From contig NC_047100.1 of assembly GCF_902459505.1 (NCBI RefSeq), forward strand, positions 29,140,469 through 29,204,468: a DNA stretch of 64,000 nt, read 5' to 3'. Position numbers and translations under genes: made by a program. The notes beneath the pieces are model-generated. The model was not told the origin of the DNA. It worked only from the letters and a program-made list of their open reading frames with translations, and ran no database searches. Origin of the DNA: Geotrypetes seraphini (taxonomy: Eukaryota > Chordata > Amphibia > Gymnophiona > Dermophiidae). Positions 21,942 through 33,690 of the stretch are shown in pieces. Position 1 is the first letter of the stretch. Every line of letters begins with the position of its first letter.

Positions 21942-22137
21942 CGAGTTGGAAGGATACTCTCTTGGCGGGTGGTCCGGGGGGACCCGTTGGAAATGAAGAG
22001 AGTATCCCTCTCTTACGATGGTAAGGACCCAAAGGTCCGAGGTGATCGACTCCCATTGATGATAAAAATGGTGGAGTCGACCCCCGATGGGAAAAACAAG
22101 GGAAGACAGAACGTCGGTTATGCTCCCTGGAAGAGAG

Positions 22138-24435
22138 TCAAAAGGGCTGAGTGGCCTTGGGTGCAGCCGGCATCTGAGGCTTCTGCTGAGACTTCTGTGG
22201 AGGCTGCCTCTTCGCAGGCTGTCTCGCTAGGGGAGCCTGTCTTGGTTGATAACGCCTCTGGTAGATTTGAGGCGGTCTAGATGGACGAGACTGTTGAGGC
22301 TTAGGCTTAGGACGCAGAATGGATTGAAAAGAATTCTCGTGGTCCGAAAGCTTTTTAGTGACAGTCTCGATAGACTCATCGAACAGATCCGCTCCCGCAC
22401 AAGGCACATTAGCCAATCTGTCTTGGAGGTTCGGATCCATATCAATAGTGCGAAGCCAGGCCAGGCGACGCATGGCGACTGAGCAGGCCGCAGCACGTGC
22501 CGAGAGCTCGAAGGCATCGTAGGAGGATTGCATCAGCTGCAGCCGCAACTGGGACAGGGTTGCCACCACCTCCTCAAACTGGAAACGAGCTTCAGCATCG
22601 ATGAAAGGGACGAACTTGCGGAGGACCGGCAAGAAGAAATCCAAATAGGAAGAGAAGAAAAAATTGTAATTGAGCACTCGAGTCGCCATCATCGAATTTT
22701 GGTAAACTCGTCTACCAAACTTGTCCATCGTTCTCCCCTCCCTGCCCGGAGGCACAGAAGCGTAGACCTGGGAAGGGTGAGAACGCTTGAGAGAAGACTC
22801 GACCAGAAGAGACTGATGAGAAAGTTGAGCTCCCTCAAACCCCTTGTGGTGAACGATGCGGTATCGAGCATCCAGCTTACTGGGAACCGCAGGGATAGAA
22901 TACGGTGTCTCAAAACAGCGCATGAAAGTCTGGTCCAGCAATTTATGCAAAGGAAGCCGAAGAGTCTCCGCCGGAGGGTGAGGCAAATGCATAGTATCCA
23001 AATACTCTTTAGAATATTTAGATCCAGTATCCAAAGTCACATCTAAGTCATCCGCCATCTGTCGGAGAAAAGATGAGAAAGACAATTGGTCCGCCAAGGC
23101 CGGCCGCCGAGACGGACTAGACGAAGTGGAAGCCTCCGGGTCTAGGGAGAGCTGAGACCGGCATGGAGAATAAGAGGTAGATGGTTCCTCATACTCTGGT
23201 CCTTCCGGTTGGGAAATATCGGACGATGAGTATCCCAAACGTTGCATCTTTTTCTGTGGGGACACTTCCGAATGACGTGAGGAGTGTCGAGATGAGTGAC
23301 GAGAACGATGCCCCTCCCGGTGCCGGGATGGGGAGCGAGAACTTCTGTGCATCGCACGATCCCCCGAAGCCTCTAAGGAATGGATGGGGCTCAAAGCGGT
23401 GGATCGCAGAGGTGGCAAGGACGCGGACTCACGCAGCGCCACCCAAGTCTGGTATGGAGTGCGGAAGAACTCTTCCTGCGATGCAGTATGCCCAGGACTC
23501 CGAATATCAGGGACCGTCCCAGCGCCCTGTTGCCGTGGAGGAGTAATGGGCTCTAAAGGTGGCATATCAGGAAGGGAAGCCCTCCTGGAGGCATCCGCCG
23601 CCCTCCGCCGATCCCCCTCGTCGAGCAGCGAGATCGAACGGCGAGGGGGAGGGGGAGGGGGCGGACCGCCCTCAGGGACCGGTGCTCGGACTTCACCCTG
23701 AATGTTGGCGATAAGCCGGGGTCCCATAGTTTGCATAAGCTCGACAAACTGAGCTTCCAGCAGGGATCGAAGCGAAGCCGATATGGAGGGATCCGCACCG
23801 AAAGGGGGTCCTCCTGCACGGTCTTCGCGCTCCTTCGCGGCCAAGTGCTTCTGCTTAGTAGCTTTGGGCACCTTGATGACCACGGGAGGGACAGTGGAAG
23901 GCGGTACCTGAACCGAAGAGACAGAGGCAGGCGCCGCAGCGGAACTGAAAGCCGCAGCCGGTGTAAACGATGCTGGCTTCACGATGCTGGATGCGGAAGT
24001 CGTCGATGCAGGTTTCGAGCGGACCGGCGAAACCTCAGCAGATGTAGAAGCAGACAGATCCTTGGCAGTCTCCATCTTGAACATCGACTCCCAAAGTAAG
24101 CAACGCCGCTTGAACGAGCGCGCAGTGAGCGTGGAACAAGGCCTGCACGATTTCGGAACGTGGTCCGGACCAAGACACTGGAGGCAGCGTCGATGCGGGT
24201 CCGTCAACGAAATCGCACGCTGGCACTTGCTGCACTTTTTAAAACCGGTGATTGGCCGTGACATAGGCCGGAAAATCGACGCTGCAATGTCGAAAGAGGT
24301 AGGCCACAGCCACGAGGCCGGGCCGGCCGAACCACCGGAAGAAATAATTTTGAACTTTTTTTTTTTTTTTTTTTTAAATAAAGTAAAGTAAAGTGAATTC
24401 AAAGAAATAAACCAAAACGCGGGTAAAGAAGGCAA
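22138..24435 (-). pseudogene. DIRS gag-like protein
   Basis: This long frame has an N-terminal cysteine/histidine cluster (KKCSKCQRAI, HRRCLQCLGPDHVPKSCRPC), a serine/proline-rich middle and a basic SRH/SRHSSRHS stretch. A structured region follows (FLRQMADDLDV, YSIPAVPSKLDARYRI), then a basic glutamine-rich C-terminus. These match the gag-like first protein of vertebrate DIRS elements. The first residues, read from a T-rich tract, are unlikely to be the true start. Confidence 0.75.
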
Positions 24436-25115
24436 AGAAAAACTGAAATTCAGTCAGCGCAGATTGAAGATAACTTCTCAGCTCCGCGGAAAGAAAAGAA
24501 CTGAGGAGACACGCCCGGTACATCGGGCGGGAAGGCACTGGTGCATGCGCGGTGCGGGCATCTCAAAACTTCTAAGTTTCTTCAAGCAAGACATGCTTTC
24601 AAGATGTCCGTATCGGGGCTCTGTCGGATGACATCACCCACTAGTGAGAATACCTGCCTGCTTGTCCTGGGATAACCTCAATTATGATGCTTAGGAATGA
24701 TGCTTAAATGAAACCCCAGCAGTGGGGAAACGAAGCTGATGTTGGATGGATTTCCACGGTCTTTGTCCCCTATATGGCAAGACAGGGCGACTGGAGTTAG
24801 CTTTGATGGCGACTCCGGCACTGGGGCAATGTGGCTATGCCAGATGGACTTCTACGGTCTGTGTCCTGTATATGACAAGATGGATCAGGAGCAAGCTTAG
24901 TTTATGCCACATTCATATTATCCAAGTGCAGGTCATGCTTATCGTAGGGGGAGGGGAGGACATCTGATAGAGGAACTTTTAGCAAATAAAATGAATAATT
25001 ACTAGATGATGGGCCTGGGATAGGCACATGGGATCTTTCGGAGAGAGAAAGAGATAATGGTTACTGCGGATGGGCCGTTTGGCTTTTATCTGCCATCATG
25101 CTTCTATCCTATACA

Positions 25116-25756
25116 GCCCTAAGTGCTCCCATATTCACTTTTTTCAGGTAATATGTACTAATGTGAACACTCGAAAGAATTCATTGAAAACCCTCTTAAA
25201 GACTGGCATATTAGAAATGGGCTTAGCGCATGGGAAAGTCTCATGTTAAAACACACTATGCCCATTTCCTAATGCAATTTAGTAAAATGGCCTCTAAATG
25301 CTACATTTCACTTTTTCCAAATGTCTATGCTACAGAACTCAGAACTCCTTTTTCTCATAGAAATGCATTGGACTATTTTGAGGGGAAGTTTATTTCTCTG
25401 GCATCCCTAATCCAATTTGGCTCATTTTTTTAAATTGTCTTTTACTGGGTTTTCCCTCATGCCAACTTTCATCCCATTTTATTACATTTTTGGAGTTATT
25501 TTGGCTCCAGATATTTGCAACCCCCTTTTGTATCATTGGCAAGAATAACAAGGCTTATGTAATGCTCAGAATCAGTTCTGACCTTCAGCAATGGAGAAAA
25601 TGCACCAGGAAACTACAATGGTGATTCAGCGCCCCCTAGCGGAAAATGACATAAATTAGGTTTCCTGCATACTATCATTCATCATACCAATGATGACACA
25701 AAAACGCAAGGGAAGAAGAAACATTTAAAAGTACAAATCAGAAGATTAAATCTACA
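25116..25756. other. Unassigned sequence
   Basis: AT-rich with no long frame, splice-bounded exon or known repeat motif. A short frame at 25230-25433 has no family resemblance. Confidence 0.3.
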
Positions 25757-26415
25757 GTGGCACATTAGAGGAAAGAGACTTGGGAGTACTTGTAGACAAG
25801 TCAATGAAACCATCCACGCAATGCATGGCGGCAGCGAAAAGGGCAAACAGAATGCTAGGAATGATTAAGAAGGGGATCACAAACAAGATCTGAAAAGATT
25901 ATCATGCCATTATACCGGGCCATGGTACGCCCCCACCTGGAATACTGCGTCTGACACTGGTCACCGTACATGAAAAAGGACATAGTACTACTCGAAAGGG
26001 TCCAGAGAAGAGCGACAAAAATGGTTAAGGGACTGGGGGAGTTGCTGTACAACGAGAGGCTAGAGAAACTGGGCCTCTTCTCCCTTGAAAAGAGAAGAAT
26101 GAGAGGGGACATGATCGAAACATTCAAGATATAGAAGGGAATTGACTAAGTAGAGAAAGAGAGATTGTTCACCCTCCCCAAGGTGAAGAGAACGAGAGGG
26201 CACTCGCTAAAGTTAGAAGGGAAAAGATTCCGTACAAACCTAAGGAAGTTCTTCTTCACCCAGAGAGTGGTAGAAATCTGGAAAGGCAAGGTTGGATAAG
26301 TTCCTACTGGACTCAAATAGGGCACTGGTCTTTGATCTAAGGGCCGCCGCGGGAGCGGACTGCTGGGCACGATGGACCACTGGTCTGACCCAGCAGCAGC
26401 ACATTTTATGTTCTT
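25757..26415 (+). mobile_element. CR1 LINE, 3' part
   Basis: ERDLGVLVDKSMKPST-type coding, then GTACGCCCCCACCTGGAATA (VRPHLEY), AAGAGAGCGACAAAAATGG-like and GACATGATCGAAACATTCAA, lead to the 3' end GGTCTGACCCAGCAGCAGC and TTTATGTTCTTAGG. The frame is broken by several indels, so it is an older copy. Confidence 0.82.
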
Positions 26416-27340
26416 AGGACTTTATTTGTGCCAGTATTATTTGCTGGGTATAACTGTGGGATTGTTTTACTATGCTGTTGTAGAATGACCTTAGCATGCA
26501 GTAATGGCTCATGTGCTAATTAGTGCATGGCAATGTGGATGATATGATTAGTGCTGGAGCAGCCTCTCTCCACACCCCCCCCTCCACCACCCCCTCTACC
26601 CCCCCCCCCCAATATGCCTCCTCTATGCAAAAATTGAAAATATTTTTTAGTGTATAGGTAGTGTACACTGATTGGGAACTGCTCACAGGACACCTGAGCG
26701 TATCCCCTTTTTAAGCTGCAGTATCAAGCCGCGCCAGAGGCTTTTTAGCATGGACTGGTACAATAAATGCTCTGATGCTCAAATAATTCAGTAGTATAGC
26801 CTGTGCTATAACCCTCTGGCGTAGCTTGATAAAAGGGGTCTAAGTCTGTACTAGTGTCTCTTAATTCATTCTTTAATCACACATAACTGCAGAAGGATGT
26901 TTTTGAATCATCTCTGTCTTTCTCAACATGAACTCAAATAGTGCCTCGTACTTAGGTTATCTGTGAATCTTAAGACCACATCTCTAGCACACACAATTAA
27001 ATAAATAAATAAAGCTTAATCCCAGGGTCTTCTTCCTTTAAAAAATATTACATTGGTGTCTTCTATCCCGCCAATACCTTTCAGTTCTAGGTGGCCAACA
27101 AGAATTGGCCTGGGCATTCCCAGGGAGATTACAAGGTTGCTAGATAGTATGCGTTGGGATCTGGGAAGGGTCGATACAGTTTGGTTAGATCATTTGACAA
27201 ATTTTCCCAAAGGTTCATAAATAACCCACTTGTATTTGGAGTTTATTTTTTTTAGCAAGTTGCACTCATGCAACATGTTTGCTGAAGTTATTGGTCTCAC
27301 CTCAATTTCACTGTCTCCACCACTGCTTCTATATAGTTTC
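26416..27340. other. Mostly unassigned sequence with a MITE
   Basis: It has a C-rich run at about 26570-26610 and no coding signal. Apart from the MITE at 26704-26838 I recognise nothing. Confidence 0.3.
26704..26838. mobile_element. Short MITE with inverted ends
   Basis: CCCCTTTTTAAG then TCAAGCCGCGCCAGAGG on the left is mirrored by CCTCTGGCGTAGCTTGATAAAAGGGG on the right. The CCCCTTTT start resembles the MITE at 27580. A target duplication is not clear. Confidence 0.5.
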
Positions 27341-27344
27341 AAGG

Positions 27345-27420
27345 TTTTTTTCAAGTTTAATTCAAATTTGATTAAATCGCATTATCAGAAATTCAAAGCG
27401 ATGCACAATTTAAAATAAGG
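27345..27420 (-). mobile_element. L2-like LINE 3' tail
   Basis: TTTCAAGTTTAATTCAAATTTGATTAAATCGC, then AAAGCGATGCACAATTT, match in layout the minus-strand tails at 48962 and 51389 (CAAGTTTATTTA, then a short box before the coding end). Confidence 0.45.
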
Positions 27421-27579
27421 GAAAGACAAACAATGTATTTAGGGACCAAAAGACATGAATACAAACAATGCGTAGACAGTGAAAAATAAAAACCCCAAAA
27501 ACAAAAAGGGAAGTGGGAGGAACTACAATGTATATAAGAAAGGAAAATATTAACGGAAACAACACCAGGTTAAGACTAA

Positions 27580-27756
27580 CCCCCTCTTTTACAAAGGTGA
27601 GCTATGCTTTATAGCGCAATAAATATTATCGTGCACTAAACACGCGTTAAACGCTAATGCGTGCATATTATCCTATGGACACATTAGCGGTTAGCGCACG
27701 CATTGATTTAGCATGCGCTAAACACTCGCTATAACGCACCTTTGTAAAAGAGGGCC
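27580..27756. mobile_element. Harbinger-type MITE, 3-bp TAA TSD
   Basis: The ends CCCCCTCTTTTACAAAGGTG and CACCTTTGTAAAAGAGGGCC are inverted repeats flanked by TAA at 27577-27579 and 27757-27759, the TWA duplication typical of PIF/Harbinger. The inner sequence (GCGTTAAACGCTAATGCG and its mirror) folds on itself almost fully. Length 177 bp. Confidence 0.7.
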
Positions 27757-27771
27757 TAACTGTATAGAGTA

Positions 27772-28833
27772 GAAACATAGAAACATAGAAAGATGACGGC
27801 AGATAAGGGCCATATAGCCCATCAAGTCTGCCCACACTATTTACCCACCCCCTTAAGTCTTCTGACCCCTTAAGTATAATTGTAATTATACTGTCACTCT
27901 ACTGACCCGCTCATTCAAGTCCTAGTGACCCTATCCCTTGGCATGACCCCGTAGGGATCCCACATGGGTATCCCACTTGTTCTTGAAGTCTGGGATGCTG
28001 CGTGCCTTGACCACCTGCACTGGAAGCTTGTTCCAATGCTCGATCACTCTCTCCATGAAGAAGTACTTCCTTGCATCTCCACGAAACTTCCCTCCCCTGA
28101 GTTTGAGCGGATGTCCTCTTGTGGTCGAGGGTCCCCTGAGAAGGAAGATATCCTCTTCCACCTCGACCCGTCCCGTGATGTACTTAAATGTCTCAATCAT
28201 GTCTCCCCTCTCTCTGCGCTCTTCAAGAGTGTAGAGCTGCAATTTGCTCAGTCTTTCCTCGTACGGGAGACCCTTTAGCCCCGAGACCATCCTGGTGGCC
28301 ATCCGCTGAACCGATTCAATTCTGAGCACATCCTTACGGTAATGTGGCCTCCAGAATTGCACACAGTACTCCAGATGAGGTCTCACCATGGCTCTGTACA
28401 ATGGCATCATGACTTCAGGTTTCCTGTTTGACGAAGCTTCTCTTGATACAACCTATCATCTGCCGTGCTTTAGATGAAGCCTTCTCCACTTGAGTGGCTG
28501 CCTTCATGTCAGCACTGATGAATACTCCTAAGTCTCGTTCTGCCGTAGTCCTGGTTAAAGTTTCTCCATTCAGGGTGTAAGTTCTGCAAGGATTTCCGTT
28601 ACCGAGATGCATGACCTTACATTTCTTGGCGTTAAAGCCCAGCTGCCACATCAAGAACCAACTTTCTAAAGTACGCAGGTCTTGCTCCATAGCATCTTGT
28701 AGATTATGGCCGTTTACTATATTGCATAGTTTGGCGTCATCAGCGAATAAGGTTACTTTGCCTTGAAGCCCTTGAGTCAGATCCCCAATGAATATGTTGA
28801 AGAGGAGTGGGCCCAGGACCGAACCCTGTGGCA
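27772..28833 (-). mobile_element. CR1 LINE, 3' half of ORF2 plus 3' end
   Basis: Minus-strand frames read GVPQGSVLGPLLFN-like sequence, then LFADDAKLC, TTAERDLGVFISADMKA, VRPHLEYCVQFWRPHYRKDV and [18 protein letters not shown]. One frame break lies near 28410. The 3' end shows the AGAAACATAGAAACATAGA box on the + strand. It belongs to the same subfamily as 15208-15770. Confidence 0.88.
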
Positions 28834-28962
28834 CTTAATGTTTTTATGAATCTGTCTAGGTTATTTTCTTCTCTCAAATGTGCTGGCAATGAATTCCATA
28901 TTTGAGGGGCCGTCCCACTGAAAAACACAGGAAACTTATCAGGCTCCTTCTTTCTCTGTCAA
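28834..28962 (-). mobile_element. L2-like LINE ORF end fragment
   Basis: The minus frame reads FFSGTAPQIWNSLPAHLREE then NNLDRFIKTL, the typical C-terminal box (W-N-x-L-P, then F-K-x-x-L-K) of L2-type LINE ORF2. It is interrupted by the Helitron on the right and abuts CR1 on the left. Confidence 0.55.
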
Positions 28963-29344
28963 TCTATATATATAAAATCGGAGGTATGTATGTGTGTATG
29001 TATGTGTGTATGTGCCGCGATCACGCAAAAAACGGCTTGACCGATTTGAACGAAACTTGGTATGCAGATCCCTCACTACCTGGGGTGATATGTTCTGGGG
29101 GTCTCTTCACCCAAGAATTTATATGTTCTTGCTCCTGGAGGTGAAACTAAAAATGTTGTTTATAATCAAGTTTTGTGTTTGTTGTATTGTATTCATTTTG
29201 TCAAATATTTCACATTATAATTTGAATACTGTACTTTTTATAAAGCTGTAAAAATATAATTTCATTCACCACTATAAAGTATCTTTATTTGAATCCAATT
29301 ATTGCTATAATTAAATACCCGTGCAACGCCGGGTCATCAGCTAG
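28963..29344 (+). mobile_element. Non-autonomous Helitron (382 bp)
   Basis: It starts TCTATATATATAAAATCGG and ends CATCAGCTAG, with a GC hairpin (ACCCG...CGGGT at 29317-29334) about 7 bp before the end. It lies exactly between an A and a T, with no target duplication. All four features are Helitron hallmarks. The motif GACCGATTTGAACGAAACTT near the start is common in vertebrate Helitrons. No Rep/helicase frame. Confidence 0.88.
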
Positions 29345-29599
29345 TCCTTTATATAAGCTTATCCTCAAAATACAAAGTAAATGACTAACAACCCTTCAAA
29401 TATGATGCATAAGGGAGATATTCTTTTCCTAACAAACAATCATATCTCTTTATTCTTTTTCATTCTTAATTATTGATGTGTTAGTACTAGCGGCTCCCGA
29501 CAGCGTTTGGACAAAAAAGCTAAGTACATAAAAGGTTTAAACGTTTGTGTGTTCCAACAGTGATTAGTACTAGCCATATCACTATCATAAAAACTAAAA

Positions 29600-32395
29600 T
29601 GTTTTGGGATGGATATGGCAATGAAGGCAGAGGGGCTGGAATCGCTATGGGTCAAATTGCCGGGAAACAAGGGTGCAGGCATAAAACTGGGGCTGTACTA
29701 TCGCCCACCTGGTACGCCAGAAGGAGTCGGACACGACTTGGAAGCTGAACTGAGACAGGAATGCAGGACTGGAAGTGTAACAGTGATGGGGGACTTCAAC
29801 TACCCGGGGATAGACTGGAGTACGGGTCACTCCACTAGGGAAACAGGATTTGTAGAAGCTGTGAGGGACTGCTTCATGGAGCAACTAGTCAAGGAACCGA
29901 CGCGAGGGGGTGCTACTCTTGACCTCATCCTAAACGGATTAGGGGGGCCTGCAAGAGGGGTAGAAGTGGGAGGACCACTAGGCAACAGTGACCACAACGC
30001 GATCAGATTCACATTAGAAAGGGGGACACCCATAGTAAGGAGGACCGCAACAACTGCGCTCAACTTCAGGAAAGGGAATTATGTTGCTATGAGGGAAATG
30101 GTGGGGAGGAAGCTCAGAAACATCTTTAGGATGGAGACTATAGGAAGCGCCTGAATCCTATTCAGGGACACCCTGCAGGAAGCACAAAGAATGTACGTCC
30201 CCAGTTTCAGGAAAGGCTGCAAGAACAAGCGGGCAAAGGACCCGGTTTGGATGTCAACTGAAGTAAAGAGGGCAATAAATGACAAAAAAGTATCCTTCCG
30301 GAGATGGAAAAAGGACCCAACGGAGGAAAATCACCAGGCGCACAGGAAATGCCAAAAGGAATGCCACCGAGAGGTTAGAAAAGCAAAACGAAGAGGGGCT
30401 GGCCAGGGAGGCGAAAAACTTCAAGGCATTCTTCAGTTACGTAAAGGGGAAGCGACCAGCGAGAGAGGAGGTGGGGCCGTTGGACAATAAACATGTTCTT
30501 CTCGTCGGTTTTCACGAGCGAAGACACATCTAATATACCGGACTCAGAGGAGCTCATGAGTGGGGAACAGGCCGAAAAATTGGAGCACATAGAGGTAAGT
30601 AAGGAGGATGTCCTCACACAGATAGACAGGTTAAAATGCGGCAAATCACCGGGCCCGGACGGGATCCACCCAAGGGTTCTGAAGGAACTAAACAAGAAAT
30701 AGCAGGCACAATCCAGCATGTTTGCAACCTATCCTTGAAAACTGGAGAGGTACCAGAGGACTGGAAATTGGCGAATGTCACACCTATCTTCAAGAAGGGA
30801 TCGAGGGGTGACCCCGGGAACTACAGGCCGGTGAGCCTGACTTCAATTATAGGGAAGATGGTGGAAGCTCCAAGGACGGCATTTGCGAGCACATCGAGAG
30901 GAATGGCCTACTGAGAACAAGCCAGCACGGATTCTGTAAGGGAAGGTCGTGCCTAACGAACCTTCTGTACTTATTCCCTCAAAGAAGTACAGAAGGTTCG
31001 TTAGGGAATAAGCAGTCGGATGGACAATGGGGAACCCATAGACATCATTTACCTCGATTTTCAAAAGGCTTTTGACTAGATGACACATGAAAGGCTGCTT
31101 AGGAAGCTGTGGAACCATGGGGTGGGAGGGGATGTGCACAGATGCATCAAACACTGGTTGTCGGGTAGAGTAAAGGGCCAATATTCTGACTGGTGGAGAG
31201 TCACGAGCGGTGTGCCACAGGGATCGGTGCTGGGGCCGTTACTCTTCAACATATTTATCAATGACCTGGAAAAGGAGGCAAAGTGCGAGGTTATAAAATT
31301 TGCAGACAATACCAAACTGTGCGGCAGAGTTAGGTCCAGGGAGGAGTGTGAGGACCTGCAAAGGGACCTGGACAAGCTGGAAGACTGGGCAAACAAATGG
31401 CAAATGCGCTTTAACGTGGAAAAATGCAAGGTCATGCATATAGGGAAAAAGAACCCGTTGTTCAACTACAAATTGGGGGGGCATTGTTGGGAGACAGCAG
31501 TCTAGAGAGAGACTTGGGTGTGCTTGTGGATGCATCACTGAAGCCATCTGCACAGTGCGCAGCAGTCTCAAAAAAAGCCAACAGGATGCTGGGCATCATA
31601 AAGAGGGGCATAACAACCAGGACGCGGGAAGTCATCATGCCATTGTATCGAGCGATGGTGCGTCCACATCTGGAATACTGCGTTCAGTATTGGTCGCCGC
31701 ACCTCAAGAAGGACATGGCGGTACTTGAGAGAGTCCAAAGGAGAGCAACAAAACTGGTAAGAGGGCTGGAACACTGCCCATACGCCGAGAGGTTGGATAG
31801 CTGGGGCTCTTCTCTCTGGAAAAAAGAAGGCTCAGGGGAGATATGATAGAGACCTTCAAGATCATGAGGGGCATAGAGAGGTGGATAGAGACAGATTCTT
31901 CAGACTGAGTGGGACAACAAGTACGAGGGGGCATTCGGAGAAACTGAAGGGAGATAGGTTCAAAACAAATGCAAGGAAGTTTTTCTTCACCCAAAGGGTC
32001 GTGGACACTTGGAATGCGCTACCGGAGGAAGTGATCAGGCAGAGTACGGTACAGGGATTCAAACAGGGATTGGACGGATTCCTGAGGGATAAAGGGATCG
32101 TGGGATACTGAGAGAGGTGCTGGGATGTAACACAAGTATAGAAAGCTAACCAGGTAATAAGTATAGAAACCCAACCAGGTCGTGCATGTGCAAGACCGGA
32201 GGGTTAGGACTTTGATGGGAAGATAGGACTTCAATGAGAAACCAAGGTGGCAAGGGAGCCCCTTCTGGTGATTCAGACAGGTCGTGACCTGTTTGGGCCG
32301 CCGCGGGAGCGGACTGCCGGGCAGGATGGACCTATAATTTGAATACTGTATGGTCTGACCCGGCGGAGGCACTGCTTATGTTCTTATGTTCTTGG
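29600..32395 (+). mobile_element. CR1 LINE, long copy with endonuclease end, decayed
   Basis: It starts within the AP endonuclease (GIKLGLYYRPPGTPEGVG, VMGDFNYPGIDW, GGATLDLIL, SDHNAIRFTLE), passes through the reverse transcriptase in several frames (CGKSPGPDGIHP, YRPVSLTSIIGKM, SGVPQGSVLGPLLFN) and the C-terminal part, and ends in TTATGTTCTTATGTTCTTGG. Several frameshifts and stops interrupt ORF2, one just after the FQKAFD box near 31078. The catalytic box reads FADN instead of FADD at 31299-31310. A local inverted duplication lies at 30952-31006. Confidence 0.9.
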
Positions 32396-32864
32396 CAGAA
32401 ATGAGAGGAAGTGGACAAGTGGCAGATTGATTTGACAGCACTGGTTCTATTAATTCATCGAGTCATTTCCTCTTAAATACAGATAAAGTATTGCAGTTGA
32501 CTTGTCATTACCAGTTGGCTAAACTTGCAACACAAAATTGACAGAAAAGGGACTTAACAAGAAAAGGTGAGCGCACTTTATTCCTCTTTTTTGTCAGCTT
32601 CTGTATTCCAAGTCCTGTTACAGCTTTGATCTGTATTTCTGGGCATTTATACTCTTGCACAAAATTTTATTATTATTTTTATTATTAGTTTGATTACTGG
32701 GCACTGGATTTCAGTGCAATTGCTGGTGGGACAAAGTGGCATGCACCTGCCAACACGTTCTGTAAGATCTGAAACAGCGATGTGATTGTCGATCGAGTCA
32801 GTTGGGGAGACTCGTTATAAAAGGACATGGACAACAGCAATTTCAGTTGCAGGTCCATGACTGT
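32396..32864. other. Unassigned sequence
   Basis: AT-rich, with a (TTATTAT)n-like patch near 32675. No gene or known repeat recognised. Confidence 0.3.
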
Positions 32865-33155
32865 GGAACCAGTTGTCAGGTCGTCTGAGATTATGTAGGG
32901 AGTTAAAATCTTTTACAAAGGAATTGAAAACGTACTTATTTGTATGAGCTTTTTTCGAGAACGAAATGGTGTGAAATATTCCTTTTGATTGAAATGTCTT
33001 TGTGAGATTTTATATTTGAAATTTTAAAAGAGGGAATGATGCAGTAGGGTTATTTGTTGCAGTTTGTTTTGTTGTGAAGATTATGTGAAATATTCTGTGT
33101 TTGCTTTATTGTAATCCACATAGGTTGTAGGCAGAAATAAATTTTTCAATAAACC
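32865..33155 (+). mobile_element. L2-like LINE 3' end
   Basis: CTGTGGAACCAGTTGTCAGG (W-N-Q-L-S) followed by TTTACAAAGGAATTGAAAAC (F-T-K-E-L-K) is the C-terminal ORF2 box. A ~150-bp UTR follows, with TGTAATCCACATAGG and an A-rich AATAAATTTTTCAATAAA end. Confidence 0.5.
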
Positions 33156-33289
33156 TAGTGGAAAACACCAGATTGGGAGTGATTTTGATTTGCCAGGCTA
33201 TGCCCAGCACAAATAGCATGTAAATTACAAGCATGCTATTTGTGCTGAGTATCCCAGTGGAATCAGTAAGGGGAGCGGTCCGTCCCAGG

Positions 33290-33688
33290 CCCATAGTGGG
33301 GGTGCCAGCACCTGTCCTCCTCTCTGCCCCACTCCTTCCCCACCCTCCCCTCTACCACACGCGAACACCCCTTCCCTCCCCCCCTACCTCTTTAACGTTC
33401 TCGGCATGAGCAATAACCCTAACCTGCTGCTTGCACCAGCATCAGCTTCTCCTCTGATGTCACTTCCTGGACCCACGCCTAAGAACTGACATCAGAGGAA
33501 GAGCCGACGCTGGTGCAAGCAGCATGTTGGAGTTGCTCCTTGCATGGCGAATGTTACAGGAGAAGAGAAGGGGTGCATGCGCAGCAGGAGGGGGTGTGGA
33601 AGGAACAGATGTGGCTGGGGGGCAAAGAAGAGGGTTGGGGAGGGGTGCCACCACCCCAGGCTCCTCTCACCCTAGCTACGCCACTGGT
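33290..33688. mobile_element. hAT-like element with internal hairpin, partial
   Basis: The right end, CCTAGCTACGCCACTG at 33673-33688, is a variant of the group H terminus. Inside, GCTGCTTGCACCAGC at about 33428 is mirrored at about 33513-33527, with a further CTCTGATGTCA pair. A matching left end and target duplication are not certain. Confidence 0.5.
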
Positions 33689-33690
33689 GA

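Larger units (their letters stand above)
18800..24676 (-). mobile_element. DIRS-like retrotransposon, nearly whole
   Basis: All parts of a DIRS element lie in order on the minus strand. These are a gag-like protein (22138-24435), reverse transcriptase with RNase H (20220-21941) and a tyrosine recombinase region (about 19192-20230) whose frame overlaps the RT region, as is known for the family. The ends are inverted repeats: about 18809-19018 is mirrored at about 24490-24676 (shared CCCGGTACATCGGGCGGG and GCAAGACATGCTTTCAAGA motifs). The left end also has its own hairpin (GTTACTTACCGTAACAG at 18815 mirrored at 19083). It looks close to whole with at most one or two breaks, hence young. It is inserted in a CR1. 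Confidence 0.88.
17170..25115 (+). mobile_element. CR1 LINE 3' end split by a hAT and by a DIRS element
   Basis: CR1 sequence appears in three pieces that join in register. The first is about 17170-17240 (GGAAAAGCGGTAAGACAATAGGA). The second, 18602-18799, has CATAATATGAGGTTGCAGGG and GGAGAGGGTGGTAGATGCC. The third, about 24677-25115, is a 3' UTR with TCTACGGTCTGTGTCC and the end TTTTATCTGCCATCATGC. The hAT (17241-18593) and the DIRS element account for the gaps. The CR1 is therefore older than both. Confidence 0.7.

Noticed and set aside
20559-24391. Several + strand frames of 90-170 residues
   Set aside because: Antisense shadows of the DIRS coding regions.
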